NCBI GenBank assembly: GCA_021789355.1
Contig: JAJYJR010000159.1
Span: 1-10,377 of the forward strand
Direction: 5' to 3'
Source of the DNA: Chloroflexota bacterium
Lineage (GTDB): Bacteria; Chloroflexota; Limnocylindria; Limnocylindrales; CSP1-4
DNA length: 10,377 nt
The notes beneath the pieces were generated by a model, which was not told the origin of the DNA, ran no database searches, and worked only from the letters and a program-made list of their open reading frames with translations. Position 1 is the first letter of the stretch. Each line of letters opens with the position of its first letter. A program made the position numbers and the translations under genes. Below are positions 1-7,015 of the stretch, piece by piece.

Positions 1-8
1 GATCTGCG

Positions 9-1415
9 CTATCCCAGCAGGGACAGCAGCACCCCGGCGGGCACGGTGAGGATCTCGCGATCGGTGACCGTCGTCCGACGGCTCACCATGACGCCCCGGC
101 CAAAGGCCTTGGTCATGCTCTCGTAGTCCTTGCCGGTCGGGGCGACTGCGTACTTGCTCTCGAGTGGGAGGTTGCGCCCCGCGACCTCGGTCAGGAAGTC
201 GATCTCCCGACCGTCACTGCTGCGCCAGAAGAAGAGACGCCGAGGAGCCGAGTAGCGCTCCAGGCCATCGCGCTCCGCGTGGCGAAACAGTGCGATCGCC
301 AGGAGATTCTCGACAAGGGCCGGCAGCGCTGGCGTCGGCCCGCCGAGGATGCTGGGGATGGCGGCGAATCCGGCGTCGCCGAAGTAGAGCTTCCGCGGTT
401 TCGTCGGCGAAGGGCCGCCTTGACGCCTGGGATCGGGCTGATGGATGACCATGAGCCCGAAGGACTTCGCCAGGAGGTCGAGGTAGCTCGAAGCCGTTGG
501 CTTGGTGACGCCCATGTGCACGGCGAGATCGCTCAGGTTGGTGAGCGATCCGAGAGCGACGACCAGTCGCGACAGCAGCTTCTCGAGACGATCTTCGCTC
601 CGGTCGAGCCGCCTGACGTCGGCGGAGAGCCCGCGCCAGAGCTCCTGTACGGTTCCAGGATCGACGGCATGTGTCGCGAGCATGTCGGCGATCGGAGCCG
701 GCAGGCCGCCAGAAAGCGCGTACTCGCCCAGATACTGGTCGAGCTCGGTGGCTCGCAGGGCCGCCAGGAGGACGGCATGGCGACCCTCGGGTGTGAGCAT
801 CTGGCCCAGGGAGATCCGCTCCGGTGGCAGGGCCGCTGGGGCCCGAGCTGCAACGTAGTCGCGAAAGGTCATCGCGGTGTGCAGCCGATCGAGCGGATGG
901 CGGCCGCGGCCGCGACGACCGTGGAGGATATCCGCCGACTCGACAAGATCGGCGGCCGATGAACCGGTGAGGAGCACGGTCGCCCGCTTGAACGACGGGT
1001 TGTGTTCGTGAAGGTGGCCGACGACGTTGGCCCAGCCCTTCACGAAGGTGAGCTCGTCCAGGACGAACAGCCAGGGATGCTGGTCGTCTGGCCACAGGCG
1101 GAGAACAGTCTCCAGGGCCTCGTTGAGATCATCCTGCGTCGCGACCATGCGAAGGGTCAGAAAGCACGTTCGGTGCGCCCGCCCTGCGGCCACGCGCTCC
1201 GCGATCAGCCGCTTGGTCAGCGTCGTCTTGCCGCTCTGGCGAGGCCCCCGGAGCGTGAACACCGCTCCTGACGTCACGTCAGCGGCATCGAAGGGTCGAG
1301 GGTCCCATGTGAACGGCGCTTGCGCAGCCGCGGCCAGATGCACGTCGCTGGCTGGATCCCAGGTTGGATCGGTCCACCAGGGATTGAGAGCGTTGATCTG
1401 GTCGGGCGTCAGCAT
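9..1415 (-). CDS. AAA ATPase with winged-helix and DUF4143 (PD-(D/E)XK-like) C-terminal region
   Basis: This 468-residue protein has the full layout of the DUF4143 ATP-binding family. Walker A is GPRQSGKT (57-64), Walker B is LFVLDE (116-121), and a sensor-like LLTGSS follows (148-153). A helix-turn-helix-like stretch lies near 285-325 (LSDLAVHMGVTKPTASSYL). The C-terminal domain keeps nuclease-fold-like residues: E369 in ALVENLL, D406 in GREIDFL, and E419/K421 in PLESKY. The family's cellular role is not settled; members are abundant, patchily distributed and often resemble selfish or defence-associated accessory genes. A TTG at 1451 would add 12 residues, but I prefer the ATG at 1415: the family-like sequence starts there, and a promoter-like pair places transcription start almost at this ATG, with no Shine-Dalgarno visible. 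It is transcribed divergently from the GAF-EAL gene. Family assignment is firm; the function is not inferred. Confidence 0.9.
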   Translation of the reverse strand: MLTPDQINALNPWWTDPTWDPASDVHLAAAAQAPFTWDPRPFDAADVTSGAVFTLRGPRQSGKTTLTKRLIAERVAAGRAHRTCFLTLRMVATQDDLNEALETVLRLWPDDQHPWLFVLDELTFVKGWANVVGHLHEHNPSFKRATVLLTGSSAADLVESADILHGRRGRGRHPLDRLHTAMTFRDYVAARAPAALPPERISLGQMLTPEGRHAVLLAALRATELDQYLGEYALSGGLPAPIADMLATHAVDPGTVQELWRGLSADVRRLDRSEDRLEKLLSRLVVALGSLTNLSDLAVHMGVTKPTASSYLDLLAKSFGLMVIHQPDPRRQGGPSPTKPRKLYFGDAGFAAIPSILGGPTPALPALVENLLAIALFRHAERDGLERYSAPRRLFFWRSSDGREIDFLTEVAGRNLPLESKYAVAPTGKDYESMTKAFGRGVMVSRRTTVTDREILTVPAGVLLSLLG

Positions 1416-1499
1416 GAGCGAGACTTTACGATAGAGGGGGACTACTGGCAAGTAGACTTTACGATACGGGGGGTCTCACGGAAAGCGGACCGTACGATA
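1416..1499 (-). promoter_or_regulatory. Three-copy 33-bp-spaced operator-like array and promoter of the DUF4143 ATPase gene
   Basis: On the minus strand the 12-mer TATCGTAAAGTC occurs at 1433-1422 and 1466-1455, and a variant TATCGTACGGTC at 1499-1488. Start-to-start spacing is exactly 33 bp both times, about three helical turns, so all three copies face the same side of the DNA. A TTGCCA hexamer (1451-1446), a 17-bp spacer and TAAAGT (1428-1423) form a reasonable -35/-10 pair. The proximal repeat covers this -10, and the second repeat lies just upstream of the -35. Predicted transcription starts within a base or two of the ATG at 1415, which would give a leaderless mRNA. The repeats and spacing are seen directly. 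Their role as an operator, perhaps bound by the ATPase's own winged helix, is inference. Confidence 0.6.
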
Positions 1500-1801
1500 G
1501 AGGCTCCTCGCCCACGCACGATGACCACGGCCGACCATGCGAGGGGCAGCATCTTTGCGGGCTCGCCAGTCACGCTACGGCCCGAGCAGCGCCGCCGGCA
1601 CCACCGCGACACCGTCTGCCTCGCGGTGGGCGTGCGTTCCCATGGTGACGATGACCGCGTCGAGCAGGTCATCGTCGATCCGGTCGCGCAGCAGAGGCGC
1701 AGTGGCGGCTCCTGAGCCGGAAGATGGACGCGCGCAGGGACCCATGGTACGTTCACCATAAGGGGCGGCCCGAAGCGGTCGAGATAGGTTGAGGTCGCTC
1801 G
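1500..1801. other. Divergent intergenic region
   Basis: This gap separates the divergent ATPase and GAF-EAL genes. I see no RNA gene, terminator or mobile element in it. A purine-rich GAGGT at 1791-1795 sits 6 bases before the GAF-EAL start and serves as its ribosome binding site. I could not find a convincing -35/-10 pair for the plus-strand gene. One short minus-strand reading frame (1575-1745) is listed separately with low confidence. Confidence 0.5.
1575..1745 (-). CDS. Possible small ORF, 56 residues (doubtful)
   Basis: This short reading frame runs from an ATG at 1745 to a stop at 1575 inside the divergent gap. Its second half (LLRDRIDDDLLDAVIVTMG, then ADGVAVVPAALLGP) has an amphipathic, acidic-hydrophobic composition. 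That is less arginine-rich than typical antisense shadows in DNA of this GC content, which is the only reason to list it. There is no clear ribosome binding site and I recognise no family. It could be a small protein, a degraded gene end or chance. Confidence 0.2.
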   Translation of the reverse strand: MGPCARPSSGSGAATAPLLRDRIDDDLLDAVIVTMGTHAHREADGVAVVPAALLGP

Positions 1802-3214
1802 ATGCCCTCGCGTGTCCGCCGGCACATGGCTGCGCCATCGACTGGCGCCGCCGCTCCCGATCCCGGACGATTGCTCGACGGTCTGGCCGCACTGGCGGGA
1901 GCCGCCGCGGCAGCGCCCGACCTCCGCTCGATCTATCGCGCCCTGCTCGCGTACGCCACGACCTGCACGCCGACGAACGGGATCTTCGTCGCCCTCTACG
2001 ATCCCGACCGCCAGCAGCGCGTCTGCGTCTACGCGGGCGGCGATGGGATGGAAGACGACGTCACGGCGCTGCCCCCGATGCCGATGAACGACAACCCCCA
2101 GAGCCGGGCGATCACGACCGGAGAGCCAGTCGTGATCGAGGACCTCCAGGCGGCCCTCGCCGGCAAGCCCGTCGTCAACCTCAGGGTCGACGTCGACCCG
2201 CGACTGCCCCAGTCGTCGCTGGCGGTTCCGATGGCGGTTCTCGGCCGGATGATCGGCGTCTTCGAGGTCCAGAGTCTCAAGCCCGCCGCGTACACCCCCG
2301 AGCACGTCGTGGCGATGCGGATGGCGGCCAACCTCGCCGGCCTGGCCACCGAACGCGTGTTGATCGCGGGTCGGGGCGCCTCGGACGGGACCGCCGAGCG
2401 AGACGAGATCCGCTCGATCATCGCGAGCGGCGCATTCATGACCGTATTCCAGCCGATCGTCGAGCTCGAGGGTCGGACGACGATCGGCTTCGAGGCGCTG
2501 ACCCGCTTCGACGACGGGACTCCGCCGGACGTCCGCTTCGCCCAGGCGAGCGGTGCCGGGGTCGGGCTCGAACTCGAGGCGGCGACGCTCGAGGCTGCCT
2601 TTCGGGCCTCGGAAGCGTTGCCCGCGAACGCCCTCCTCAACCTGAACGTGTCACCCGAGCTCGTCCTCGCCGGTGAGCCGCTTGGATCGATGCTCCGCCG
2701 CTGGGGCTGGCAGACGATCCTCGAGTTGACCGAGCACGACGCGATCGACGACTACGAGGCGCTCCGGGCCGCGATCCGGCCACTCAGACCCAACGTGCGG
2801 CTCGCGATCGACGATGCCGGCGCCGGCTTCGCCAGCTTCCGCCACATCCTCGAGCTCGCTCCCGATTTCGTGAAGCTCGACCGCGCGATCATCGCCGGGC
2901 TCGACACCGACCCCGCCCGCCAGGCGCTCGTCGCCGGCATGCGCCACTTCGCGGTGACGACTGGTTGCCAGCTCATCGCCGAGGGGATCGAGACCGAGGC
3001 CGAGCTCGCGGCGCTTCGATCGCTCGGAGTCTCGCTCGGTCAGGGCTACTACCTGGGCCGGCCTGAGGCCCTCCGGCCGATCGCCCCGGCCGCCACGGCG
3101 CACGTCGGCTCGCCCGTCCAGCACCGGATCGACAATGGACCCTCGCCGTCGTCTGCGAGGCGTTCGTCGAGATCCTCGGATCGGTCGCCTCTCGATCGCG
3201 GCTCCAGAGCCTGA
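1802..3214 (+). CDS. GAF-EAL cyclic-di-GMP phosphodiesterase
   Basis: This 470-residue, apparently cytoplasmic protein has no signal peptide or membrane span. A GAF sensor domain occupies about 24-188 and an EAL domain about 203-425. The EAL domain hydrolyses cyclic-di-GMP to pGpG, and every signature of an active enzyme is present: E231 in EALTRF, N282 in NVSP, E308 in ELTE, D337-D338 in DDAGAGF, K358 in DFVKLDR, E394 in EGIE, and Q414 in QGYYLGRP. There is no GGDEF domain. The GAF domain presumably tunes activity by binding a small ligand, which cannot be read from sequence. The last 45 or so residues are a Ser/Arg-rich tail outside any domain. The start is supported by GAGGT 6 bases upstream; an ATG 24 bases downstream is an alternative. 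Adjacent genes give no clue to the regulated process, although c-di-GMP control of surface functions would suit the envelope genes nearby (inference). Confidence 0.93.
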   Translation: MPSRVRRHMAAPSTGAAAPDPGRLLDGLAALAGAAAAAPDLRSIYRALLAYATTCTPTNGIFVALYDPDRQQRVCVYAGGDGMEDDVTALPPMPMNDNPQSRAITTGEPVVIEDLQAALAGKPVVNLRVDVDPRLPQSSLAVPMAVLGRMIGVFEVQSLKPAAYTPEHVVAMRMAANLAGLATERVLIAGRGASDGTAERDEIRSIIASGAFMTVFQPIVELEGRTTIGFEALTRFDDGTPPDVRFAQASGAGVGLELEAATLEAAFRASEALPANALLNLNVSPELVLAGEPLGSMLRRWGWQTILELTEHDAIDDYEALRAAIRPLRPNVRLAIDDAGAGFASFRHILELAPDFVKLDRAIIAGLDTDPARQALVAGMRHFAVTTGCQLIAEGIETEAELAALRSLGVSLGQGYYLGRPEALRPIAPAATAHVGSPVQHRIDNGPSPSSARRSSRSSDRSPLDRGSRA

Positions 3215-3250
3215 GCCCAGACCACGCACACGACACTCGCTGACGCGCCG

Positions 3251-3443
3251 GGGCCTTGCGTGGCGACCGGGGCCTTGCGTGGCGACCGGGGCCGCGTGGC
3301 GACCGGGGCCTTGCGTGGCGACCGGCCTTGCGTGGCGACCGGGGCCGTGTGGCGACCGGGGTCGCGTGGCGACCGGCCTTGCGTGGCGACCGGGGCCGCA
3401 TGGCGGCCGGCCTTGCGTGGCGACCGGGGTCGCGTGGCGACCG
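3251..3443. repeat. Tandem repeat array, 11 units of 17 or 19 bp
   Basis: Eleven head-to-tail units share the core GCGTGGCGACCG. Three are 19 bp (starts 3251, 3270 and 3306); eight are 17 bp. Variation is confined to the first six to eight bases (GGGCCTT, GCCTT, GGGTC or GGGCC), apart from unit 6 (GTGTGG) and unit 9 (GCATGGCGGCCG). From 3359 onward, units starting GCCTTG alternate with units starting GGG, hinting at a 34-bp higher-order period. A degenerate end (ACCCTGCGTAATTACC) follows at 3444. Units abut without spacers, so this is a minisatellite-type array and not CRISPR. It begins 36 bases after the GAF-EAL stop codon. Function is unknown. Confidence 0.93.
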
Positions 3444-3700
3444 ACCCTGCGTAATTACCTTGCAGGGACTGGTATGTCGCGCGTTGCGCCGTTCGCGTGG
3501 GTCCGCGTCCCTGGATCCGATCCCCGCAGCAGCGGCACGTGCGGGGGTCGTGCGTGGCCGAGCGCGCTGGAGGCCACCCGCGGCGGCCGGGATCCGGCTC
3601 CAGGTGCCGAGGGGGGCCAGCTGGCCGCATAGCAGTCCCCGGGTGCACGTTGCGCAGAGAATCGGGCGCTGTGGGCCAATAGTGTGCTGCCAGTGCATGC
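3444..3700. other. Non-repetitive spacer between the two repeat arrays
   Basis: This 257-bp stretch separates the two arrays in the convergent gap. It shows no credible gene: frames open across it are arginine/proline-rich and continue straight through the flanking repeats. One inverted repeat is visible, GATCCCCGCA (3519-3528) against TGCGGGGGTC (3540-3549), a 10-bp stem with one G-T pair and an 11-base loop. It has no T-run, so any role as a terminator for the convergent genes is only possible. Confidence 0.5.
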
Positions 3701-3978
3701 GGCGCAACTTCGGCCGCTGGACGGCGCGGGACGGTTCGGCCGCGAGACGGTTCGACCGCGGGACGAGACGGCGCGGGACGGTCCGGCGCGGGACGGTCCG
3801 GCCGCTGGACGGCGCAACTTCGGCCGCTGGACGGCGCAACTTCGGCCGCTGGACGGCGCAACTTCGGCCGCCGGACGGCGCGGGACGGGACGGCGCGGGA
3901 CGGGACGGCGCGGGACGGGACGGCGCGGGACGGTCCGGCCGCTGGACGGTCCGGCCGCGAGACGGTCCGGCCGCGATC
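3701..3978. repeat. Mosaic tandem repeat array built from 22-, 16-, 15- and 10-bp modules
   Basis: The whole stretch is assembled from modules that mostly begin GG and end in GAC. A 22-bp module (GGCGCAACTT then CGGCCGCTGGAC) occurs at 3701, 3811, 3833 and, with one change, at 3855. A 15-bp module (GGCGCGGGACGGGAC) occurs three times in a row from 3877. A 16-bp module (GGTCCGGCCGCTGGAC and variants) occurs at 3932, 3948 and 3964 and in diverged form in the left half. The final, shortened 16-mer ends at 3978, touching the DUF4012 stop codon at 3979. Several modules contain CGGCCG, and those of GGTCC...GGAC type can fold into short hairpins. It is unrelated in sequence to the 3251-3443 array. 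Function is unknown. Confidence 0.92.
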
Positions 3979-6240
3979 TCAGCTCGTGAACCGGTACCGC
4001 ACGAACACCTGCACGTCCTGCCGGAGCGTGGTCTGCAGCGTGGCGACGCCACCGACGACGGACAGGTCGGGGCTCGCGTCGACGATCACGGCTCCCGGTG
4101 GCACGGCGATGCGCAGCGACAGCGGGTCGGCAATCGTGCCCGGCTGCTTCTGGACGGTGAGCACGTAGGTGCCCCCCTGCGCGTCCGCGTCGGCCGCGTA
4201 GGGTGAGATCCAGGCGTACGTGAGCTGCGTCTTCCCGGGCGGCAGGAACAGGTAGTTTCCGAAGCTGGTCCGGCCGGCGACCGACCCGATCTGCTCGGGC
4301 CCCGTGATCCGCGAGAAGCTGCCGCCCGACACGGTCTGCAGTCGGCTCCGATCCGGCACCAGCACCTGCGCCCAGTTCCCCATGACGCCGTTGGTGGAGG
4401 TGCCCCAGGAGCGAACCTGCGCGCCCAGCGGCCCGAGCGCGTCGTTGTTCCAGGACAGCCGGAGGGTGTCGTGCGCGTCGCCCACCGCGTCGATCTGCAC
4501 GTCCAGCGACTGGCTGCGGACGGTGACCAGGTTACCCTTGGACGCCGGCGCCACGTTGGCGTCGACCGCGTAGACGTAATCGCCGGGATCCTGCCGCACC
4601 GCGCCGTCCCAGCCGTTGGCGGCGACCAGCTGCTCCTCCGCCGGCGCCTTGAACCAGGCCATCGCCTGGCGCTGCTCCCCGATCACCCCGAGCTGCGTGA
4701 GCAGGGCCGGCCACTTCGAGCTCGGGAGGGCGAGCAGCGCGTCGAGCAGCCGGTTCGCGAAGACCTGCAGGAACACCTTGCGGTCGACCCCGGCGATGCG
4801 CGACTGGCGGGTGTACTGCAGCGCGGTGAGGGTGGTCTGCCCGGCCGCCACCGTGGTCCCGTACTCGGGCACCGCGATCGGCCCCGTCACCGTCAGCAGG
4901 TCGTCGATGGCGTAGGTCGTCAGCGCGATCACCCCGTCGATGTTCGTGTCGCCCGACTCGATGGTGTACAGCCGGATCGCATCCTGCGCGGAGGTCGGGA
5001 AGTCGGGCGACCAGTTCGCGTCGGCCAGCTGCCAGGGGTATTTGCCCAGCAGGTGGTCCTTCAGCGCCGAGGGTGGCGTGACGTAGGGCTGGCCGGGTTT
5101 GAGGTCGAGGCTGAGCGTGTTCTGGAACACGTGCGAGGTGATCCGGCCGCCCGCGAACGTCACGATGCCGTAGGTGCCGGCGAACCCGCCGGTGGGGCGC
5201 AGCTCGGCCGGGTCCTCGGCCAGCACCAGGTAGCGGCGCTGGCCCGTCCAGCCCGCGATCCCGGGCAGGATCGTGTCGGCGCGCACGTAGGCGTCGAGGG
5301 GCGGCCCGAACTGGTCCACCCGGCGCTGGAGGCTCGCGGCAGCGCTCGCGAGGGGGCCGGCGAGGTTGGTCGGGAGGGTTGCCAGCGCGTCGCGGGCCGC
5401 GTGCACGGCGGTGGCGGCGTCGGAGGCCTGCGTGGTGGAGGTCGCCATCAGCTCGACCAGGTTGGCCATGGTGGACGATCCGGCCGGGTCGGCGGCATGG
5501 GCCTCTCGGATGGCGACGTAGCGCCCGGCAACCTGGAGGCCATCGCGCCCGGCACGGGCCAGGTCCTGCGCGGCGTCCACGATCGTGGTCGCGCCCTGCA
5601 CCTGGGCCCGGGTCGGCGGGAGCGCGCGCAGGAGCGCGACGAGCGGGTCGGAGTGGACCACGCTCGAGAGGTCGTCCAGGCGGCGGGACGCGTCGTCGAG
5701 CTCGGCCTGCAGGTGGTCCAGGGTGGGCCGGTCGAGCTGGAGGCCCGCGGCGGTGGCCTGGGCGGCGGCGGCGTCGGCGGTGGCGCGGAGGACGCGCACG
5801 TCGTCGATAAGCGGGAGGTAACGGACGGCGGCTACGATCGCGAGGACCGCGATGAGGCCGGCTGCTGTGCCCAGGCCCACCAGCATGCGGCGGTGGCGGC
5901 GCCACCAGGGCCGACGCCGCCGGCGTCGGTGCGGGCGCGATTCGCTCGGGTCGGAGGCGTCGGCGTCGGGCAGGCCGCCCGGCTCGTGGGCGTTGGGCGC
6001 GTCGAACTCGTCCGCGTCGGGCAGGTCGGCCGCGGCCAACCCCGGAGCGTCGGGCGAGTCGGCCAGTCCGTTGGGCGCGCCGAACTCGTCCGCGTCGGGC
6101 AGGCCGCCCGGCTCGTGGGCGTCGGGCGCGCCGAACTCGTCGGCCAGTCCGTCGGGCGCGCCGAACTCGTCCGCGTCGGGCACGTCGGCCAGTCCGTCGG
6201 GCAAGTCGAACTCGTCCGCGTGGGGCGGGTCGGCGGTCAC
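3979..6240 (-). CDS. DUF4012 domain-containing membrane protein with acidic repetitive N-terminal tail
   Basis: This 753-residue protein has three parts. Residues 1-100 are an acidic repeat tail built from phrases such as PDADEFGAPDGLAD and AHEPGGLPDADE. A run of basic residues (102-118) and one membrane span (about 119-141) follow, placing the tail in the cytoplasm by the positive-inside rule. The rest is an extracellular region: helical, Ala-rich segments to about 310, then the DUF4012 core with its hallmark EDPAELRPTGGFAGTYG (342-358), and a beta-rich C-terminus ending in YRFTS. DUF4012 has no agreed biochemical function; members are large envelope proteins of high-GC monoderms and Chloroflexota, often near glycan genes. 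The GTG start at 6240 overlaps the sortase stop by 4 bases (GTGA) and has no Shine-Dalgarno, so translation is probably coupled. Its stop codon adjoins the mosaic array. Family confident; role in sortase-linked surface assembly is inference. Confidence 0.9.
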   Translation of the reverse strand: MTADPPHADEFDLPDGLADVPDADEFGAPDGLADEFGAPDAHEPGGLPDADEFGAPNGLADSPDAPGLAAADLPDADEFDAPNAHEPGGLPDADASDPSESRPHRRRRRRPWWRRHRRMLVGLGTAAGLIAVLAIVAAVRYLPLIDDVRVLRATADAAAAQATAAGLQLDRPTLDHLQAELDDASRRLDDLSSVVHSDPLVALLRALPPTRAQVQGATTIVDAAQDLARAGRDGLQVAGRYVAIREAHAADPAGSSTMANLVELMATSTTQASDAATAVHAARDALATLPTNLAGPLASAAASLQRRVDQFGPPLDAYVRADTILPGIAGWTGQRRYLVLAEDPAELRPTGGFAGTYGIVTFAGGRITSHVFQNTLSLDLKPGQPYVTPPSALKDHLLGKYPWQLADANWSPDFPTSAQDAIRLYTIESGDTNIDGVIALTTYAIDDLLTVTGPIAVPEYGTTVAAGQTTLTALQYTRQSRIAGVDRKVFLQVFANRLLDALLALPSSKWPALLTQLGVIGEQRQAMAWFKAPAEEQLVAANGWDGAVRQDPGDYVYAVDANVAPASKGNLVTVRSQSLDVQIDAVGDAHDTLRLSWNNDALGPLGAQVRSWGTSTNGVMGNWAQVLVPDRSRLQTVSGGSFSRITGPEQIGSVAGRTSFGNYLFLPPGKTQLTYAWISPYAADADAQGGTYVLTVQKQPGTIADPLSLRIAVPPGAVIVDASPDLSVVGGVATLQTTLRQDVQVFVRYRFTS
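5964..6141 (-). repeat. In-frame coding repeat in the DUF4012 N-terminal tail (129-bp offset)
   Basis: A segment of roughly 50 bp beginning at plus-strand 5964 recurs almost unchanged at 6093, an offset of 129 bp or 43 codons, so the reading frame is kept. It encodes the phrase AHEPGGLPDAD with DEF-AP blocks around it. Shorter DADEFGAPDGLAD-type repeats fill the interval and continue to the start codon. The result is a low-complexity, strongly acidic tail whose length probably varies between strains by recombination or slippage. Confidence 0.75.
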
Positions 6241-6914
6241 GACTGCGGCACGGCGATGACCACGAACCGCGGCGCCGTCTGCTCGTACGAGGTGCAGGTC
6301 TGCAGCGTCAGCTGCTCATGCGGCGTCGGGGCGAGGAGCTGCATGTCGTCCCAGGCCACCTTCGGCATGATCGTCGACACCACGTACGTGCGTTGCGAGC
6401 CGTTCGCCAGGTCCAGCACCACCTGGTCGCCCACCTTCGCGTTCCACAGCGAGAGGAACATCCCGCCGCGCGCATGGCCGTAGAGGTAGATGTTCGACCC
6501 ACCGCCAGGCCACGCGGTGCCCGGGTAGTGGGCCACCTTGTAGAGCGGCGCGTCCACGCCGTCCCCCTCGACGATCGGCAGGTCGATCCCGAGGCGCGCG
6601 ATCACGATGCGGGTGGCGACGACCGGGTGGGTCAGTGGCGAGGCGGCGACGCCCGATGCGGCAGGCCCCGATGCACCCGGTACGGGCGACCCCGGCGCCC
6701 CCGAGCCGCCCAGCGCCGGCGCGGACGCGAGAGCGGCTGCGGACCCGGTGCCGGTCGGCGCGGCACTCGACCCCGGGGCGCCGCCCAGCGCGAGCGGCAC
6801 GGCGATCGCCGCGATCAGGATCACGAGGACGCCGCCGAGCAGCATCCCGGTCCGGCGGCTCACGGGGAGCGTCCAGCGGCGTCGGTGTCGTCGACGGCGG
6901 GTGGGGCCGGTCAT
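6237..6914 (-). CDS. Sortase family transpeptidase
   Basis: This 225-residue protein is a membrane-anchored sortase, the cysteine transpeptidase that cleaves LPxTG-like sorting signals and joins the protein to a cell-surface amine. It has an Arg-rich N-terminus, one membrane span (23-44), an Ala/Gly/Pro/Ser-rich linker (45-95), and the catalytic domain (about 97-225). The catalytic triad is visible: H147 in YLYGHARGG, C207 in LTLQTCTSY, and R216 in APRFVVIA. Size and N-terminal anchor fit class D, E or F-type housekeeping or accessory sortases; I cannot settle the class, though the neighbouring LPNTS signal resembles class D specificity (LPNTA). The gene just upstream encodes that candidate substrate, and the DUF4012 gene overlaps its 3' end by 4 bases. 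A GGAG lies only 2 bases before the ATG, so initiation may be modest. Confidence 0.93.
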   Translation of the reverse strand: MTGPTRRRRHRRRWTLPVSRRTGMLLGGVLVILIAAIAVPLALGGAPGSSAAPTGTGSAAALASAPALGGSGAPGSPVPGASGPAASGVAASPLTHPVVATRIVIARLGIDLPIVEGDGVDAPLYKVAHYPGTAWPGGGSNIYLYGHARGGMFLSLWNAKVGDQVVLDLANGSQRTYVVSTIMPKVAWDDMQLLAPTPHEQLTLQTCTSYEQTAPRFVVIAVPQS

Positions 6915-6941
6915 GGCTCCGAGAGGCTACCGGGAATCGAT

Positions 6942-6967
6942 GGCGCGCGCCCTGGAGGGCGCGCGCC
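6942..6967 (-). terminator. GC-rich hairpin between sorting-signal gene and sortase gene (possible attenuator)
   Basis: A perfect 11-bp inverted repeat, GGCGCGCGCCC (6942-6952) and GGGCGCGCGCC (6957-6967), encloses a 4-base loop. It lies between the stop of the LPNTS protein (7016) and the sortase start (6914), in the direction of transcription. No T-run follows, so it is not a textbook intrinsic terminator. A partial terminator or an mRNA 3'-end stabiliser would make the abundant substrate outnumber the enzyme. The structure is seen; the role is inference. Confidence 0.5.
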
Positions 6968-7015
6968 GATCACGGACGAGGAGGGTCGCGCCGGGGGTCC
7001 GGCGGACGGTCGGCG

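Noticed and set aside
1413..1451. TTG start at 1451 for the DUF4143 ATPase
   Set aside because: It would translate through the proximal iteron and the predicted -10, adds residues without family similarity, and has no ribosome binding site. The ATG at 1415 fits the promoter model better.
1575..1892. Full 105-codon minus-strand reading frame in the divergent gap
   Set aside because: Its first half overlaps the start and coding sequence of the GAF-EAL gene and is Arg-rich. Only the shorter downstream part is listed, with low confidence.
3519..3549. Bidirectional terminator in the convergent gap
   Set aside because: The stem has only 10 pairs with one G-T pair and an 11-base loop, has no T-run on either side, and lies over 300 bases from either stop codon, so it was not listed as a terminator.
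3251..3978. CRISPR array
   Set aside because: In both arrays the units are contiguous, short and of variable length, with no unique spacers of regular size, and no cas gene is present in the window.
2973..4206. Long open reading frames across the repeat region on both strands (for example minus 2973-4052 and plus 3256-4206)
   Set aside because: They are Arg/Pro/Gly-rich, are produced by repeats whose translation is low complexity in every frame, and overlap real genes at their ends. No domain is recognisable and GC-rich repeats lack stop codons by composition.
4471..6483. A 670-codon plus-strand reading frame opposite the DUF4012 and sortase genes
   Set aside because: It is antisense to two well-supported genes, is dominated by Arg, Gly, Val and His as expected for an antisense frame in GC-rich DNA, and has no recognisable motif.
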